A stretch of DNA of 64,000 bases, taken from assembly GCA_963735055.1 (NCBI GenBank), contig CAVTJN010000019.1:310001-374000 (forward strand). The letters are read 5' to 3'. Shown in pieces: positions 35,349 to 43,099 of this stretch. The first letter of the stretch is position 1; every line of letters begins with the position of its first letter. The translations under genes and the position numbers were made by a program. A model generated the notes under the pieces. That model saw only the letters and a list, made by a program, of their open reading frames with translations, was not told the DNA's origin and searched no databases. The DNA is from JBBITI01 sp963735055. Its GTDB lineage: Bacteria; Chloroflexota; Dehalococcoidia; Dehalococcoidales; UBA2162.

Positions 35349-36245
35349 TCACCCCCTACTCGTAGTCGCACCAATTTGCGCGGGAACGGGTTGCCGCAAC
35401 AAAGCCAACAGCGCGTCGGCGGCAGCTTCGTCGATCTTGCCCTTGGAGACGGAAATCGGGACCGTCTCCAGTCCGAGTTCACGGTAGATCATCGCCACAG
35501 CGGGCGCCGCAGCGTCCAGTGCGACGAGATGCTTGCGCACCGTGCCGGCATCACCCCGGGCAATCGGCCCGGTAAGACAATCGGGGATGCCCACACTCTC
35601 CAGGTTATTCAGAGTCCCCTTGAGCAAAGGCATCAGTGCCCTGACCGCGTCCGCTCTCGGCACACCAAACGACCGCCACAAATCAGTGGAGAGCTTAACC
35701 AGGGTAACCAGATAATTGCAGGCGATCACGGCCGAGGCATGATAGAGGACTTTGTCACTGGCCTTCAGTTCGATTGAGTAGCAGTTAAGGGCTGCGGCCA
35801 TTGCCTTGAGAGTCGCCCGCAGCGGTTCTTCAGCTTCGATCGCGAAGGTAGAGCCGGGGATATTGTCGACCGCCTGTTTGACGCCGGCGAACGTTTGAAG
35901 CGGATGAAACGCACCGACATCGGCACCGAGAGCCTTGGCCGGCTGCAGCACGGCCGTTGAATCGGCTCCACTGCAATGGACCACGCATTGTCCGGACCGC
36001 CATTTGACCTGAGCGGCAACTTGGCCGATGGCGCCGTCCGGGGTGGTGATGAAGACGATATCGGCGGCATCCGCCGCGGCCTGCGCACTTGGCACCGCCT
36101 GGCAGCCCGGGACCGCACCGGCGAGTCTCTCGGCAGAGGCAAAAGTCCGGCTGGCAGTCGCGGACACTATATACCCGCTGCCACTCAGCCTGATCGCCAG
36201 CGCCGTACCCACCGTGCCGGCTCCGATGAACCCTACTCTGAGCAC
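35349..36245 (-). CDS. Rossmann/DUF2520 dehydrogenase-like protein of the pantothenate operon
   Basis: A 298-residue protein with an N-terminal Rossmann motif (VGFIGAGTVGTALAIRL) and a helical C-terminal DUF2520 domain (FHPLQTFAGV, SDKVLYHASAVIACNYLVTL, GPIARGD). This family resembles 6-phosphogluconate dehydrogenase-like and ProC-type reductases. It is the first gene of the operon with panD, panB and panC. No PanE or IlvC is visible in the window, so it is a candidate ketopantoate reductase; that is inference from linkage only. Confidence 0.8.
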   Translation of the reverse strand: MLRVGFIGAGTVGTALAIRLSGSGYIVSATASRTFASAERLAGAVPGCQAVPSAQAAADAADIVFITTPDGAIGQVAAQVKWRSGQCVVHCSGADSTAVLQPAKALGADVGAFHPLQTFAGVKQAVDNIPGSTFAIEAEEPLRATLKAMAAALNCYSIELKASDKVLYHASAVIACNYLVTLVKLSTDLWRSFGVPRADAVRALMPLLKGTLNNLESVGIPDCLTGPIARGDAGTVRKHLVALDAAAPAVAMIYRELGLETVPISVSKGKIDEAAADALLALLRQPVPAQIGATTSRG

Positions 36246-36263
36246 TTCGCCACCTCGCTCAAG

Positions 36264-36300
36264 AATAAAAAAGGCCTTCCCGGACGTGCCGAGGAGGCCT
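36264..36300 (-). terminator. Intrinsic terminator/attenuator in the pantothenate operon leader
   Basis: AGGCCT...AGGCCT arms with additional inner pairing are followed by TTTTTTATT on the minus strand, just 18 bases ahead of the DUF2520 start codon and about 125 bases after the promoter. A terminator between promoter and first gene implies attenuation. Confidence 0.65.
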
Positions 36301-36423
36301 CAAATATCATTGATATTCTGCCGTCTCGGTCGTCCCCGATCCAAGCGACTACATATTGTTAAGGATACCCAGCCTGGCGCTCACCGTCCCATTCCTGCGG
36401 ATCGATGGCCCCTTCGGCTTTCA
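36264..36423 (-). ncRNA. Structured leader RNA of the pantothenate operon (riboswitch-like, class unassigned)
   Basis: The predicted transcript (start near 36423) runs through GC-rich segments containing GCCGAAGGGGCC and GCGCCAGGCTGGG, then an intrinsic terminator. Distance and layout fit a regulatory leader. Part of the sequence recalls a glycine aptamer core (GCCGAAGGGG, later CAGG..GGGAC) but the whole does not match. I recall that a pan RNA motif is known upstream of pan genes in Chloroflexi and others; I could not confirm its consensus here. Confidence 0.4.
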
Positions 36424-36429
36424 CCTACT

Positions 36430-36458
36430 ATGATATGGCCGGAAATTCATTTTGTCAA
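36430..36458 (-). promoter_or_regulatory. Promoter of the pantothenate operon
   Basis: Minus-strand TTGACA (36458-36453) and TATCAT (36435-36430) with a 17-bp spacer, about 185 bases before the first start codon. Confidence 0.7.
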
Positions 36459-36558
36459 TAGCATCGGGTTCAGTTCCACTTGAATCTGAGCGGCAAAGCG
36501 GATAGAATTTCGAGACACTCCTTACCAAACGGCACGCTGGAATCAGGGCAGACTCTCA

Positions 36559-37734
36559 TTGTACGACGTCTTAGTCTTGGGTGGTGGTCCGGTGGGCAGC
36601 CAGGCAGCATACAGGCTCGCCGGCATGGGCTACGCCACGGCCGTAGTTGAACAGAAGACCGACCACTCGGGTCCTGTCTGCTGCACGGGCATCATAAGCG
36701 AAGAATGCTTCCGGGCATTTGAGATCATCCCCGGAGTGTCTTTCCGCCATGTCACGAGCGCCAGCGTCTATTCCCCTTCAGGTATCAAGATACGTCTTGA
36801 GCGAGCGGCTTCCCAGGCAGTCGTCGTCGATCGGCCGGCATTCAACGCGTTCATGGCCGAACGCGCCCGCAAGCAGGGCGCACGCTACATTTGGGAAACG
36901 CGAGCGGTGGCAGTCGAGATAAGCAGGGAAGGGGCAGCAGTCACCGTGGCATCCGGAGGAACGGAACGACATCTCGAGGCAAGAGCAGTTGTCCTGGCGA
37001 CCGGGTCCAGCGCATTCCCGACCGAGCCGCTTGGGCTGGGCCAACCGCGTGATTTCGCCGGCGGCGCACAGGCAGAGGTCGAGACCCGGGGCGCGGAGGA
37101 GGTGGAGGTGTATCTGGGACGGAGGTCTGCCCCGGAGCTTTTTGCCTGGCTGGTGCCGACATCTCCTGGCCGGGCACTGGCCGGCTTGTTGTCCCGGCAC
37201 GCTCCCGGGCAGCAACTCAGGAGCTTCCTGACCGTCCTCAAGGAACGGAACAAGATCCGGCACATTGACGTTCCTTTCACGTCAGCAGCAATCCCGCTAA
37301 GAGCGGCTTCCCGGACCTACGCCGACCGGCTGCTCGTCATTGGCACCGCTGCCGGGCTGGTGAAACCGCTTACGGGCGGGGGAATCTACTTTGGCCTGCT
37401 CTCGGCGGACATGGCGGCCGAGGTCCTTCACCACGCGTTTGACCACAACGATCTCTCTCATCGCCAACTGGCCGACTATCAGCGCAAGTGGAAACGTCAG
37501 TTGGGACACGAGTTGAGAATAGGCAGCTGGGCACGCAGTATTCTTGAACGCCAGAGCGACGAACGCGTGGACCGCGTGTTTGACATAATGAATTCCCAAG
37601 GTAGGATCACAAGACTGCTCGGCGAAGACGATATCTCCTTCGATTGGCACGGCAAAGCAGTCCGGCACTTGCTTAGTGATGGTACTTTGGCTAAACTAAT
37701 TATAGGAATGAAGAAGCCGTTCCCCCGACAATAG
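36559..37734 (+). CDS. FAD-dependent oxidoreductase, geranylgeranyl reductase-like
   Basis: A 391-residue flavoprotein of the geranylgeranyl-reductase/FixC group. The N-terminal dinucleotide motif is VLGGGPVGSQAAYRLA. CCTGIISEECF carries the paired cysteines typical of this group, and the second FAD motif is LLVIGTAAGLVKPLTGGGIYFGL. The C-terminal region is helical. The start is TTG 36559 (YDVLVLGGG); no strong SD is seen. It precedes the GreA-like gene by 39 bases on the same strand. A role in reducing polyprenyl lipids or quinones is possible but unproven. Confidence 0.82.
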   Translation: MYDVLVLGGGPVGSQAAYRLAGMGYATAVVEQKTDHSGPVCCTGIISEECFRAFEIIPGVSFRHVTSASVYSPSGIKIRLERAASQAVVVDRPAFNAFMAERARKQGARYIWETRAVAVEISREGAAVTVASGGTERHLEARAVVLATGSSAFPTEPLGLGQPRDFAGGAQAEVETRGAEEVEVYLGRRSAPELFAWLVPTSPGRALAGLLSRHAPGQQLRSFLTVLKERNKIRHIDVPFTSAAIPLRAASRTYADRLLVIGTAAGLVKPLTGGGIYFGLLSADMAAEVLHHAFDHNDLSHRQLADYQRKWKRQLGHELRIGSWARSILERQSDERVDRVFDIMNSQGRITRLLGEDDISFDWHGKAVRHLLSDGTLAKLIIGMKKPFPRQ

Positions 37735-37773
37735 CAGTACGGAGGGCGGATTGTCCGCGGAGGAGATTGGCAA

Positions 37774-38583
37774 TTGACAAACGAGGTTGCTGAAATAGGC
37801 CTTGGCGACGCCGCAAGCCGTTTCCTAGCCACGCTGACGCCCGAGGAAAGGGCGGGAAGCCAGCCGGATCTCAATAGGTTTGTGAGATGGTTCGGAAGCC
37901 AGCGAGCGATCGCCAGCCTCAACGCCGCTGAGGTGGAAAACTACGCCGAGCGGCTATCTCAATCCGACAAAGACTACTCGAGAAAACTCGAGACCGTAAA
38001 AGCCTTTCTGGCCGGCGCCAAGAAGTCCAAATGGACAAAAAGCAACCTGGGCACGAATCTCAAGATACGGAAGAGCAAGACCAGAGCGGCACAGACCGAA
38101 GCCACCAGGCCAGCCGCTTCCGATGAGGTGCTTCTGACGCGGCTGGGCCACGCCCAGATGGAGGCTGAACTGGCCGCCCTCAAGAAGCAGAGCGTGGAAG
38201 TGATCGAGGATATTCGCCGCGCCGCTGCTGACAAGGACTTCCGTGAAAACGCGCCGCTGCACGCGGCCCGGGAAGAAAAGGGACATATCGAAGGCCGGAT
38301 CAATGCGCTTGAGGCAACGCTGAAATCGGCCAAGATCCTGGACGAAAAAGCACGGCCTTCAGTTCACGTTGCTATTGGCAATACGGTGGTCTTATGCGAC
38401 CTTAGTTCCAACGAGGAGATGCGCTATACCCTGGTGAGCACCCGGGAGGTTGACCTGGTACTCGGCAAGATATCGTGCGTTTCACCCATTGGGCAGGCAG
38501 TCCTTGGCAGAAGCGAGGGCGAGACATGCGATGTCGCCGCCCCGGTGGGCAGACTGCGATACAAGATCAAGCGAGTCGAGTAA
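37774..38583 (+). CDS. GreA/GreB-family elongation factor with unusual N-terminal domain
   Basis: A 269-residue protein. Residues about 115-269 form the Gre coiled coil (LGHAQMEAELAALK, RENAPLHAAREEKGHIEGRI, with acidic tip residues) and the C-terminal FKBP-like domain (VSPIGQAVLGRSEGETCDV). The first ~110 residues (LTPEERAGSQPDLNRFVRWF, LNAAEVENYAERL) form an extra helical domain resembling a SAM-like DNA-binding fold; standard GreA is about 158 residues. TTG 37774 has GGAGGAG upstream. It should rescue backtracked RNA polymerase. Confidence 0.82.
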   Translation: MTNEVAEIGLGDAASRFLATLTPEERAGSQPDLNRFVRWFGSQRAIASLNAAEVENYAERLSQSDKDYSRKLETVKAFLAGAKKSKWTKSNLGTNLKIRKSKTRAAQTEATRPAASDEVLLTRLGHAQMEAELAALKKQSVEVIEDIRRAAADKDFRENAPLHAAREEKGHIEGRINALEATLKSAKILDEKARPSVHVAIGNTVVLCDLSSNEEMRYTLVSTREVDLVLGKISCVSPIGQAVLGRSEGETCDVAAPVGRLRYKIKRVE

Positions 38584-38749
38584 GCCCCGGACTGGCCGTG
38601 TCCACCTGCAGCTAACGACGCACTCCTGGATGGGGTTCAGACTCGTCGTCCTGCGGGGCCGGCGGACTCAGGGGTTCGACCGGAACCAGGTGATCATCAG
38701 GCTGCCGAGAGCCAAAACAGCAAGCCGACTCCACACCGTACCAGCCGAG

Positions 38750-38778
38750 TTACCATTGGCAACGATACGGAATATACT
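38750..38778 (+). promoter_or_regulatory. Promoter of the rubrerythrin-ferritin cluster
   Basis: TTACCA and TATACT separated by 17 bp, about 58 bases ahead of the GTG start at 38837. The rest of the 250-base gap (38584-38749) shows no other feature I can support. Confidence 0.5.
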
Positions 38779-38836
38779 ATAGAGATAGGAGACGCCCGCG
38801 GGTGCCGTACCACCGTCTCCAGAGGGGCAACGCACT

Positions 38837-39358
38837 GTGAGTGAACAGCAGAACACAATCGATGCGCTAAAGACTGCGCTTCAGATGGAAATCGAGGGTA
38901 AGGAATTCTACCAACTCGCTGCTCGTGACAGCCGGGACGCCCTCGGAAGGAAGCTGCTCAATGCCTTGGCCGGCGAAGAAGACATTCACCGCCAGGTGTT
39001 CGTCCGTATCTATGAGGCGATGCGGGCCAAGCAAGCCTGGCCCGAGGTCGACCTAAGACCGGACGGCGGACAGAATCTGAGGGCGGTATTCGCCTCTGCC
39101 GGCAAACAGGGCGAGACCCGGCCACAGACAGGTGATAGCGAACTCGCGGCGGTGCAAAAAGCGCGAACGATGGAGGGGAAGACCTACGATTTCTATGATC
39201 AGCGGCGGAAGCAAGCCAGCGACCCCGCGGAAAAGGAATTTTACGAGAGGCTCTGCGGTCAGGAGCAGCAACACGCCCTTGCCCTCGCCGACTATCATGA
39301 GTACCTTGTAAACCCAGCCGGCTGGTTCGTGAACAAGGAACACCCTTCGTTAGACTAG
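38837..39358 (+). CDS. Rubrerythrin-like diiron protein
   Basis: A 173-residue ferritin-like four-helix protein. Diiron ligands occur as EIEGKEFYQLAA, GEEDIHRQV, ARTMEGKTYDFYD and QEQQHALALADYHEYL. The C-terminal rubredoxin domain of classical rubrerythrin is absent; a separate rubredoxin is encoded three genes on. GTG 38837. It probably reduces peroxide using electrons from rubredoxin. Confidence 0.85.
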   Translation: MSEQQNTIDALKTALQMEIEGKEFYQLAARDSRDALGRKLLNALAGEEDIHRQVFVRIYEAMRAKQAWPEVDLRPDGGQNLRAVFASAGKQGETRPQTGDSELAAVQKARTMEGKTYDFYDQRRKQASDPAEKEFYERLCGQEQQHALALADYHEYLVNPAGWFVNKEHPSLD

Positions 39359-39370
39359 GAAGTGAACAAA

Positions 39371-39907
39371 ATGACTGAACAGACGACCCATGGCACGATG
39401 AACCTGGGGGCACTGCGCAATGTCGGATACGGGATGTACATTATCGGCGCCCGGAAGGGGGACCGACTCAATGCCCAGGTCGCGAACACCCTGTTCCAGA
39501 TAACATCGGAACCGCCGACCGTTGCGGTGAGCATTAACAAGAGTAATCTCACTCACGAGTTCATCGAGGAGACCCGGGCGTTTTCCGCGTCGATCCTGGG
39601 CGAGGACACTCCCTTGACTTTCATCGGCCGTTTTGGATTCAAGTCGGGGCGCGATACCGACAAACTGGCTGGAGTCACCTACCGAATCGGTGAAACGGGG
39701 TCGCCAGTGGTCACAGAAAACGCGACGGCTTTCCTTGAAGTCAAGGTAAGCAAAGAAGTCGATATGGGAACGCACACTATTTTCATTGGCAGCATCGTGG
39801 CCGCCGACATTCTGAGCGACAAGGCAAGTATGAGCTACGCCTACTACCATCAGGTCAAACGGGGGACCACCCCCAAGGCGGCCCCAAGCTACGTGGCGGA
39901 CAAGTAA
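39371..39907 (+). CDS. Flavin reductase-like FMN-binding protein (flavoredoxin/Hrb-type)
   Basis: A 178-residue split-barrel flavoprotein. TLFQITSEPPTVAVSINKSN, AFSASILGEDTPL, FGFKSGRDTDK and the C-terminal YYHQVKRGTTPKAAPSY match the flavin reductase domain of high-molecular-weight rubredoxin. ATG 39371 is preferred (GGAAG eight bases upstream); GTG 39362 is possible. In acetogens such a domain is fused to rubredoxin; here rubredoxin is a separate gene right behind, so the two likely act as one electron carrier. Confidence 0.85.
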   Translation: MTEQTTHGTMNLGALRNVGYGMYIIGARKGDRLNAQVANTLFQITSEPPTVAVSINKSNLTHEFIEETRAFSASILGEDTPLTFIGRFGFKSGRDTDKLAGVTYRIGETGSPVVTENATAFLEVKVSKEVDMGTHTIFIGSIVAADILSDKASMSYAYYHQVKRGTTPKAAPSYVADK

Positions 39908-39922
39908 ATGGAGGCAACCAGA

Positions 39923-40084
39923 ATGCAGAAGTATCGCTGCACCGTCTGCGGTTATGTGTATGATCCGGCGTTGGGCGACCCGGACGGGGGCATCAAGCCC
40001 GGAACCCCTTTCGAGCAACTCCCCGACGGATGGGTTTGTCCGGTGTGCGGGGCGACCAAGAGCGACTTCGAAAAGATGGACTAG
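39923..40084 (+). CDS. Rubredoxin
   Basis: A 53-residue rubredoxin with the iron-binding pairs CTVCGYVYDP and CPVCGATKSDF, and the expected DGGIKPGTPFEQLPDGW between them. ATG 39923 has GGAGG eight bases upstream; an earlier ATG at 39908 overlaps that SD and is less likely. It carries electrons between the flavoprotein upstream and the rubrerythrin-type peroxidase in the same cluster. Confidence 0.93.
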   Translation: MQKYRCTVCGYVYDPALGDPDGGIKPGTPFEQLPDGWVCPVCGATKSDFEKMD

Positions 40085-40104
40085 TGATTTTGCGGAGGGC
40101 AGCC

Positions 40105-40350
40105 ATGGTGCGACTGGCAAAGAAGACCAAACTGAAACCGGAAGAGGCCATCCGAAAAGCCATCGACTTCTTTGGCCCCAAGGGCTATGGTCTCAAGTTG
40201 TACGAAGACAGCCCCTGTTGCGTCAAGTTCGAGGGGGGCGGTGGAATCGTCGAGGTTACGTCGTCGGCCGAAGAGAAGGGATCGTCGGTGGAGATCGTAT
40301 CACAGGAATGGGATGTCCAGGCACATGAGTTCATGGGTAAACTAAAATAG
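40105..40350 (+). CDS. Conserved-looking hypothetical protein in redox cluster
   Basis: An 81-residue soluble protein (LAKKTKLKPEEAIRKAIDFF, GPKGYGLKLYED, then a beta-rich half with FEGGGGIVEVTSS). ATG 40105 has GGAGGG upstream. Paired cysteines (SPCCVKF) stand in the middle. I do not recognise the family. Its place between rubredoxin and a ferritin-like gene suggests a role in the same redox or iron stress response. Confidence 0.6.
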   Translation: MVRLAKKTKLKPEEAIRKAIDFFGPKGYGLKLYEDSPCCVKFEGGGGIVEVTSSAEEKGSSVEIVSQEWDVQAHEFMGKLK

Positions 40351-40445
40351 CGTCTGCGTAACCATAGTTGTTGGTTTCAACCTGATATACGGGACCTTAG
40401 GCTGCAGAGAATCAGCCCCACAAATAGAGAATTGGAGGTAGGACC

Positions 40446-40889
40446 ATGGCAAAGATCGCACCGGTAACCAAGGTTTCCAAGGAACTGCTGGGCCTGTTGA
40501 ATGACGCGATCGCGCGCGAGCTTCAAGTCGTCGTTCAGTACATGTGGCAGCACGTTCAATGGAGCGGAGTCAAAGGATTCGCCGTCAAGGATTCGTTACA
40601 GTCGATCGCCATCGAAGAGATGAAGCATGCGGAGGCCATCGCCGAACGCCTGTTCTACTTCGACGGTACCCCGACCACGAAACCCACGCCCATCTTCGTC
40701 GGCAACACCCTGAAAGAGATGATGGAACAGAATGTCAAGGACGAAGAAGGGGCCATCGTACTGTACAAGAAGATAATCGCCAAGGCCGCCGCAGATGGTG
40801 ATGAATCAACCGTGCTGATGTTTGAGGGTATTCTCAAACAGGAAGAGGACCATCACGACACTTTCAGCACCCTGCTCGAAGACCTGTAG
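40446..40889 (+). CDS. Ferritin-like (bacterioferritin-type) protein
   Basis: A 147-residue four-helix protein. ELLGLLNDAIARELQVVVQY, IEEMKHAEAIAERLF, DEEGAIVLYKKII and KQEEDHHDTFSTLL carry the glutamate and histidine ligands of a diiron site, as in bacterioferritin and DUF2202-type proteins. Good SD GGAGG before ATG 40446. Probably iron storage or peroxide defence. It is followed by a strong terminator. Confidence 0.85.
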   Translation: MAKIAPVTKVSKELLGLLNDAIARELQVVVQYMWQHVQWSGVKGFAVKDSLQSIAIEEMKHAEAIAERLFYFDGTPTTKPTPIFVGNTLKEMMEQNVKDEEGAIVLYKKIIAKAAADGDESTVLMFEGILKQEEDHHDTFSTLLEDL

Positions 40890-40913
40890 CGTCTGGGAGT
40901 CTGACCGAAAATG

Positions 40914-40949
40914 AAAGAGCCGTGCGCCCTCGGGGCGCACGGCTCTTTT
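40914..40949. terminator. Bidirectional intrinsic terminator
   Basis: Perfect 16-bp stem (AAAGAGCCGTGCGCCC and complement) with a 3-base loop, A-rich on one side and T-rich on the other. It lies between the convergent ferritin-like and nadA genes. Confidence 0.9.
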
Positions 40950-40962
40950 GGCGTGCCGGCAT

Positions 40963-41885
40963 TCACCCTATTTCGAGCATCCGGTCAACGGCGCGCCTCG
41001 CCTTGACGCGGATGGGTTCCGGTATCTTGATCACGTGACTATTGTTCTGCAGCGACCATAGAATCGTATCGAGCGTGATGAGTTTCATCCGCGGGCACAC
41101 CGCTTGCTCCGATACGGCAAAGAACCGCTTGTCCGGATTCTCCTTCTGCAGACGATGAATAATGCCGATTTCAGTGCCGATTATCATTTCTGCAGCGTCA
41201 GTATCATGGGCGTAGCGAATCATCCCGCCGGTGCTGAGAACGGCGTCGGCCATCGCTTTGGCTTCCGGACGGCACTCCGGGTGCACCAGGACCTTGGCGG
41301 AGGGATGCTCTTTCAGGCGACGCGGCGATATCCTCGGGCAGAATCCGGGCGTGGGTCGGACAATATCCCGGCCAAAGTATCATCGATCTTCCGGTCTGCT
41401 CGGCCACCCAACCACCCAGATATTGATCCGGCACGAATATTATTTCCGGGGCGTCGCCCAACTTCCGCACCACCCTCACCGCGTTGGCAGAGGTGCAACA
41501 GATATCCGATTCGGCTTTGACCGCAGCGGTAGTGTTTACGTAGCACACCACTTTTGCCGAAGGATGCTCTTTCTTCTTCTGGCGAAGCCCATCGGGCGTT
41601 ATCATGTTGGCCATCGGGCAGCCGGCGTGCAAATCAGGCAGCAGCACGGTCTTGTCGGGACATATTATGGCCGCCGTCTCCGCCATGAAATGAACGCCGC
41701 AGAAGACAATCACCTCAGCGTCTGTCCCGGCCGCCTTTCTGACTCAACTCGAGCGAATCACCGTTGAAGTCGGCGATTTCCTGCACCTCACCGAGCTGGT
41801 AGTTGTGCGCCAGAATGACCGCCTTCCGCTCCTTCTTCAGTTTCAGAATACTGTCGACCAGAGCCGGATCACGGTCCGCCATCAT
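40963..41885 (-). CDS. nadA: Quinolinate synthase (two frameshifts)
   Basis: The oxygen-sensitive 4Fe-4S enzyme that condenses iminoaspartate and DHAP for NAD synthesis. Pieces in three frames together give about 306 residues: ILAHNYQLGEVQEIADFNGD, then after an extra base near 41738 VIVFCGVHFMAET and KVVCYVNTTAAVKAESDICC, then after another near 41320 HPSAKVLVHPECRPEA and FAVSEQAVCPRMKLITLDTI. The three cluster cysteines (CGVHF, PECRP, VCPRMK) are present. ATG 41885 (or 41882) follows GGAGG and overlaps the fdhD end by 17 bases. It is the last gene of the sulfur operon. Confidence 0.88.
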
Positions 41886-42662
41886 GAATCCTCCACCGGT
41901 TGGCATAGACATTCATTCTCTTCCCCCGGACGAATCCGAGAAGGGTTATTCCCAGATCGTTGGCGAGCTTGACACCAAGGTCGGTCGGCGCCGATTTGGA
42001 CGCGATCAGCGGGATACGCCGCCGCGCCACTTTGAGCAGGATCTCAGAGGAAATCCGGCCGCTGGTGACCACCATGCGGTCATCGGTCGGGATGTCTTCG
42101 AGAAGACACCGGCCGAATATCTTGTCGACAGCGTTGTGCCGGCCAACGTCCTCCGAGAACACAAGTATCTTCTCCGAATCGCATAGAGCAGCGCTGTGGA
42201 CTCCTCCGGTTGTCCGGTACAGGTCGGAGCGGCGCTGGAACTCTTTCACGAGGGAACCGATTTCGGCCGTCGAAACCCGAAATCGGAGAGACTGATCTTC
42301 TCCATCCCGATCGCGTCTGCGGCACTGTAGAAGGAGGCGCCCCGCCCACAACCAGAGCTGATGAACCGGCGGAACACCTCATCGCCTTGACCCTTGTCCC
42401 CTGTCGTTTCAACGCGAACGACGCCCCGAGTCTCGTCAACCAGGACCTTCTTGAGATCGTTCTTGGACAGGATGAGTCCCTCCGAGAACAGGAACCCGAT
42501 CGCCAGAGGCTTAAGGTCGGCAGGCGAACACAGCAGCGTCACCAGCTCGCGATCGTTCAGAACGACGGTGAGCGGAAACTCACGGGCCACCACATCCTGA
42601 ACGGTGGTGCCTGCGTCCTCCGATACACGCCATACCTCGACTTGACCGACCTCAGTCTCCAT
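41869..42662 (-). CDS. fdhD: Formate dehydrogenase accessory sulfurtransferase (one frameshift)
   Basis: FdhD moves sulfur from a NifS/IscS desulfurase to the molybdenum or tungsten cofactor of formate dehydrogenase. About 264 residues: REFPLTVVLNDRELVTLLCS, ISSGCGRGASF near the active cysteine, then SDFRVSTAEIGSLVKEF, GGVHSAALCDSEKILVFSED, VGRHNAVDKIFG and TSGRISSEI. The frame changes near 42277, here by one missing base, unlike the other breaks in this window. It overlaps MOSC (upstream) and nadA (downstream). Confidence 0.88.
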
Positions 42663-43095
42663 CTTGACTGACCCTGATCTCGTCGCCAGCCCTCACTACG
42701 CCGCTTCGAAGGACCCTGGTAAACACGCCTTCCTTGGGCATGATACACTTGCCCACCTGCTTGAAGATGGCGCACCCGGTGTGGCATTCCTTTCCGATCT
42801 GGGTTATCTCAAGCAGCACTTCATCACCCACGGCAAAACGGGTACCGACCGGCAGGATAAGATCGATGCCCTCGGTGGTGAGATTCTCAGCGAAGCTCCC
42901 CGGTACCACGTTGTAGCCCTCTGCTTTCATCCGGTTGATGCTCTCGATCGACATGAGACTGACCTGACGCTTGATGTGGCTTTCGGCGTGGGCATCACCC
43001 TTGAGCCCGAAATCCTGTTCGATGAGGCCCTCGTCAATCGGATCTTTGACAGTGCCTTTACGATCGCTGCGGCACACCGCCAATATCTTCGCCAA
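42652..43095 (-). CDS. MOSC-domain protein
   Basis: A 147-residue stand-alone MOSC domain (IEQDFGLKGDAHAESHIKRQ, SLMSIESINRMKAEGYNVVPGSFAENLT, TGCAIFKQVGKCIMPKEG). MOSC proteins bind or transfer sulfur and the molybdenum cofactor. The conserved cysteine region is ECHTGCAIF. It lies between mnmA and fdhD, four bases after mnmA, consistent with cofactor sulfuration for formate dehydrogenase. Confidence 0.88.
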   Translation of the reverse strand: MAKILAVCRSDRKGTVKDPIDEGLIEQDFGLKGDAHAESHIKRQVSLMSIESINRMKAEGYNVVPGSFAENLTTEGIDLILPVGTRFAVGDEVLLEITQIGKECHTGCAIFKQVGKCIMPKEGVFTRVLRSGVVRAGDEIRVSQDGD

Positions 43096-43099
43096 TTCC

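Noticed and set aside
36300..36423. Glycine riboswitch
   Set aside because: Short stretches resemble the aptamer core, but the flanking P1 and second conserved block do not line up and the downstream genes are for pantothenate.
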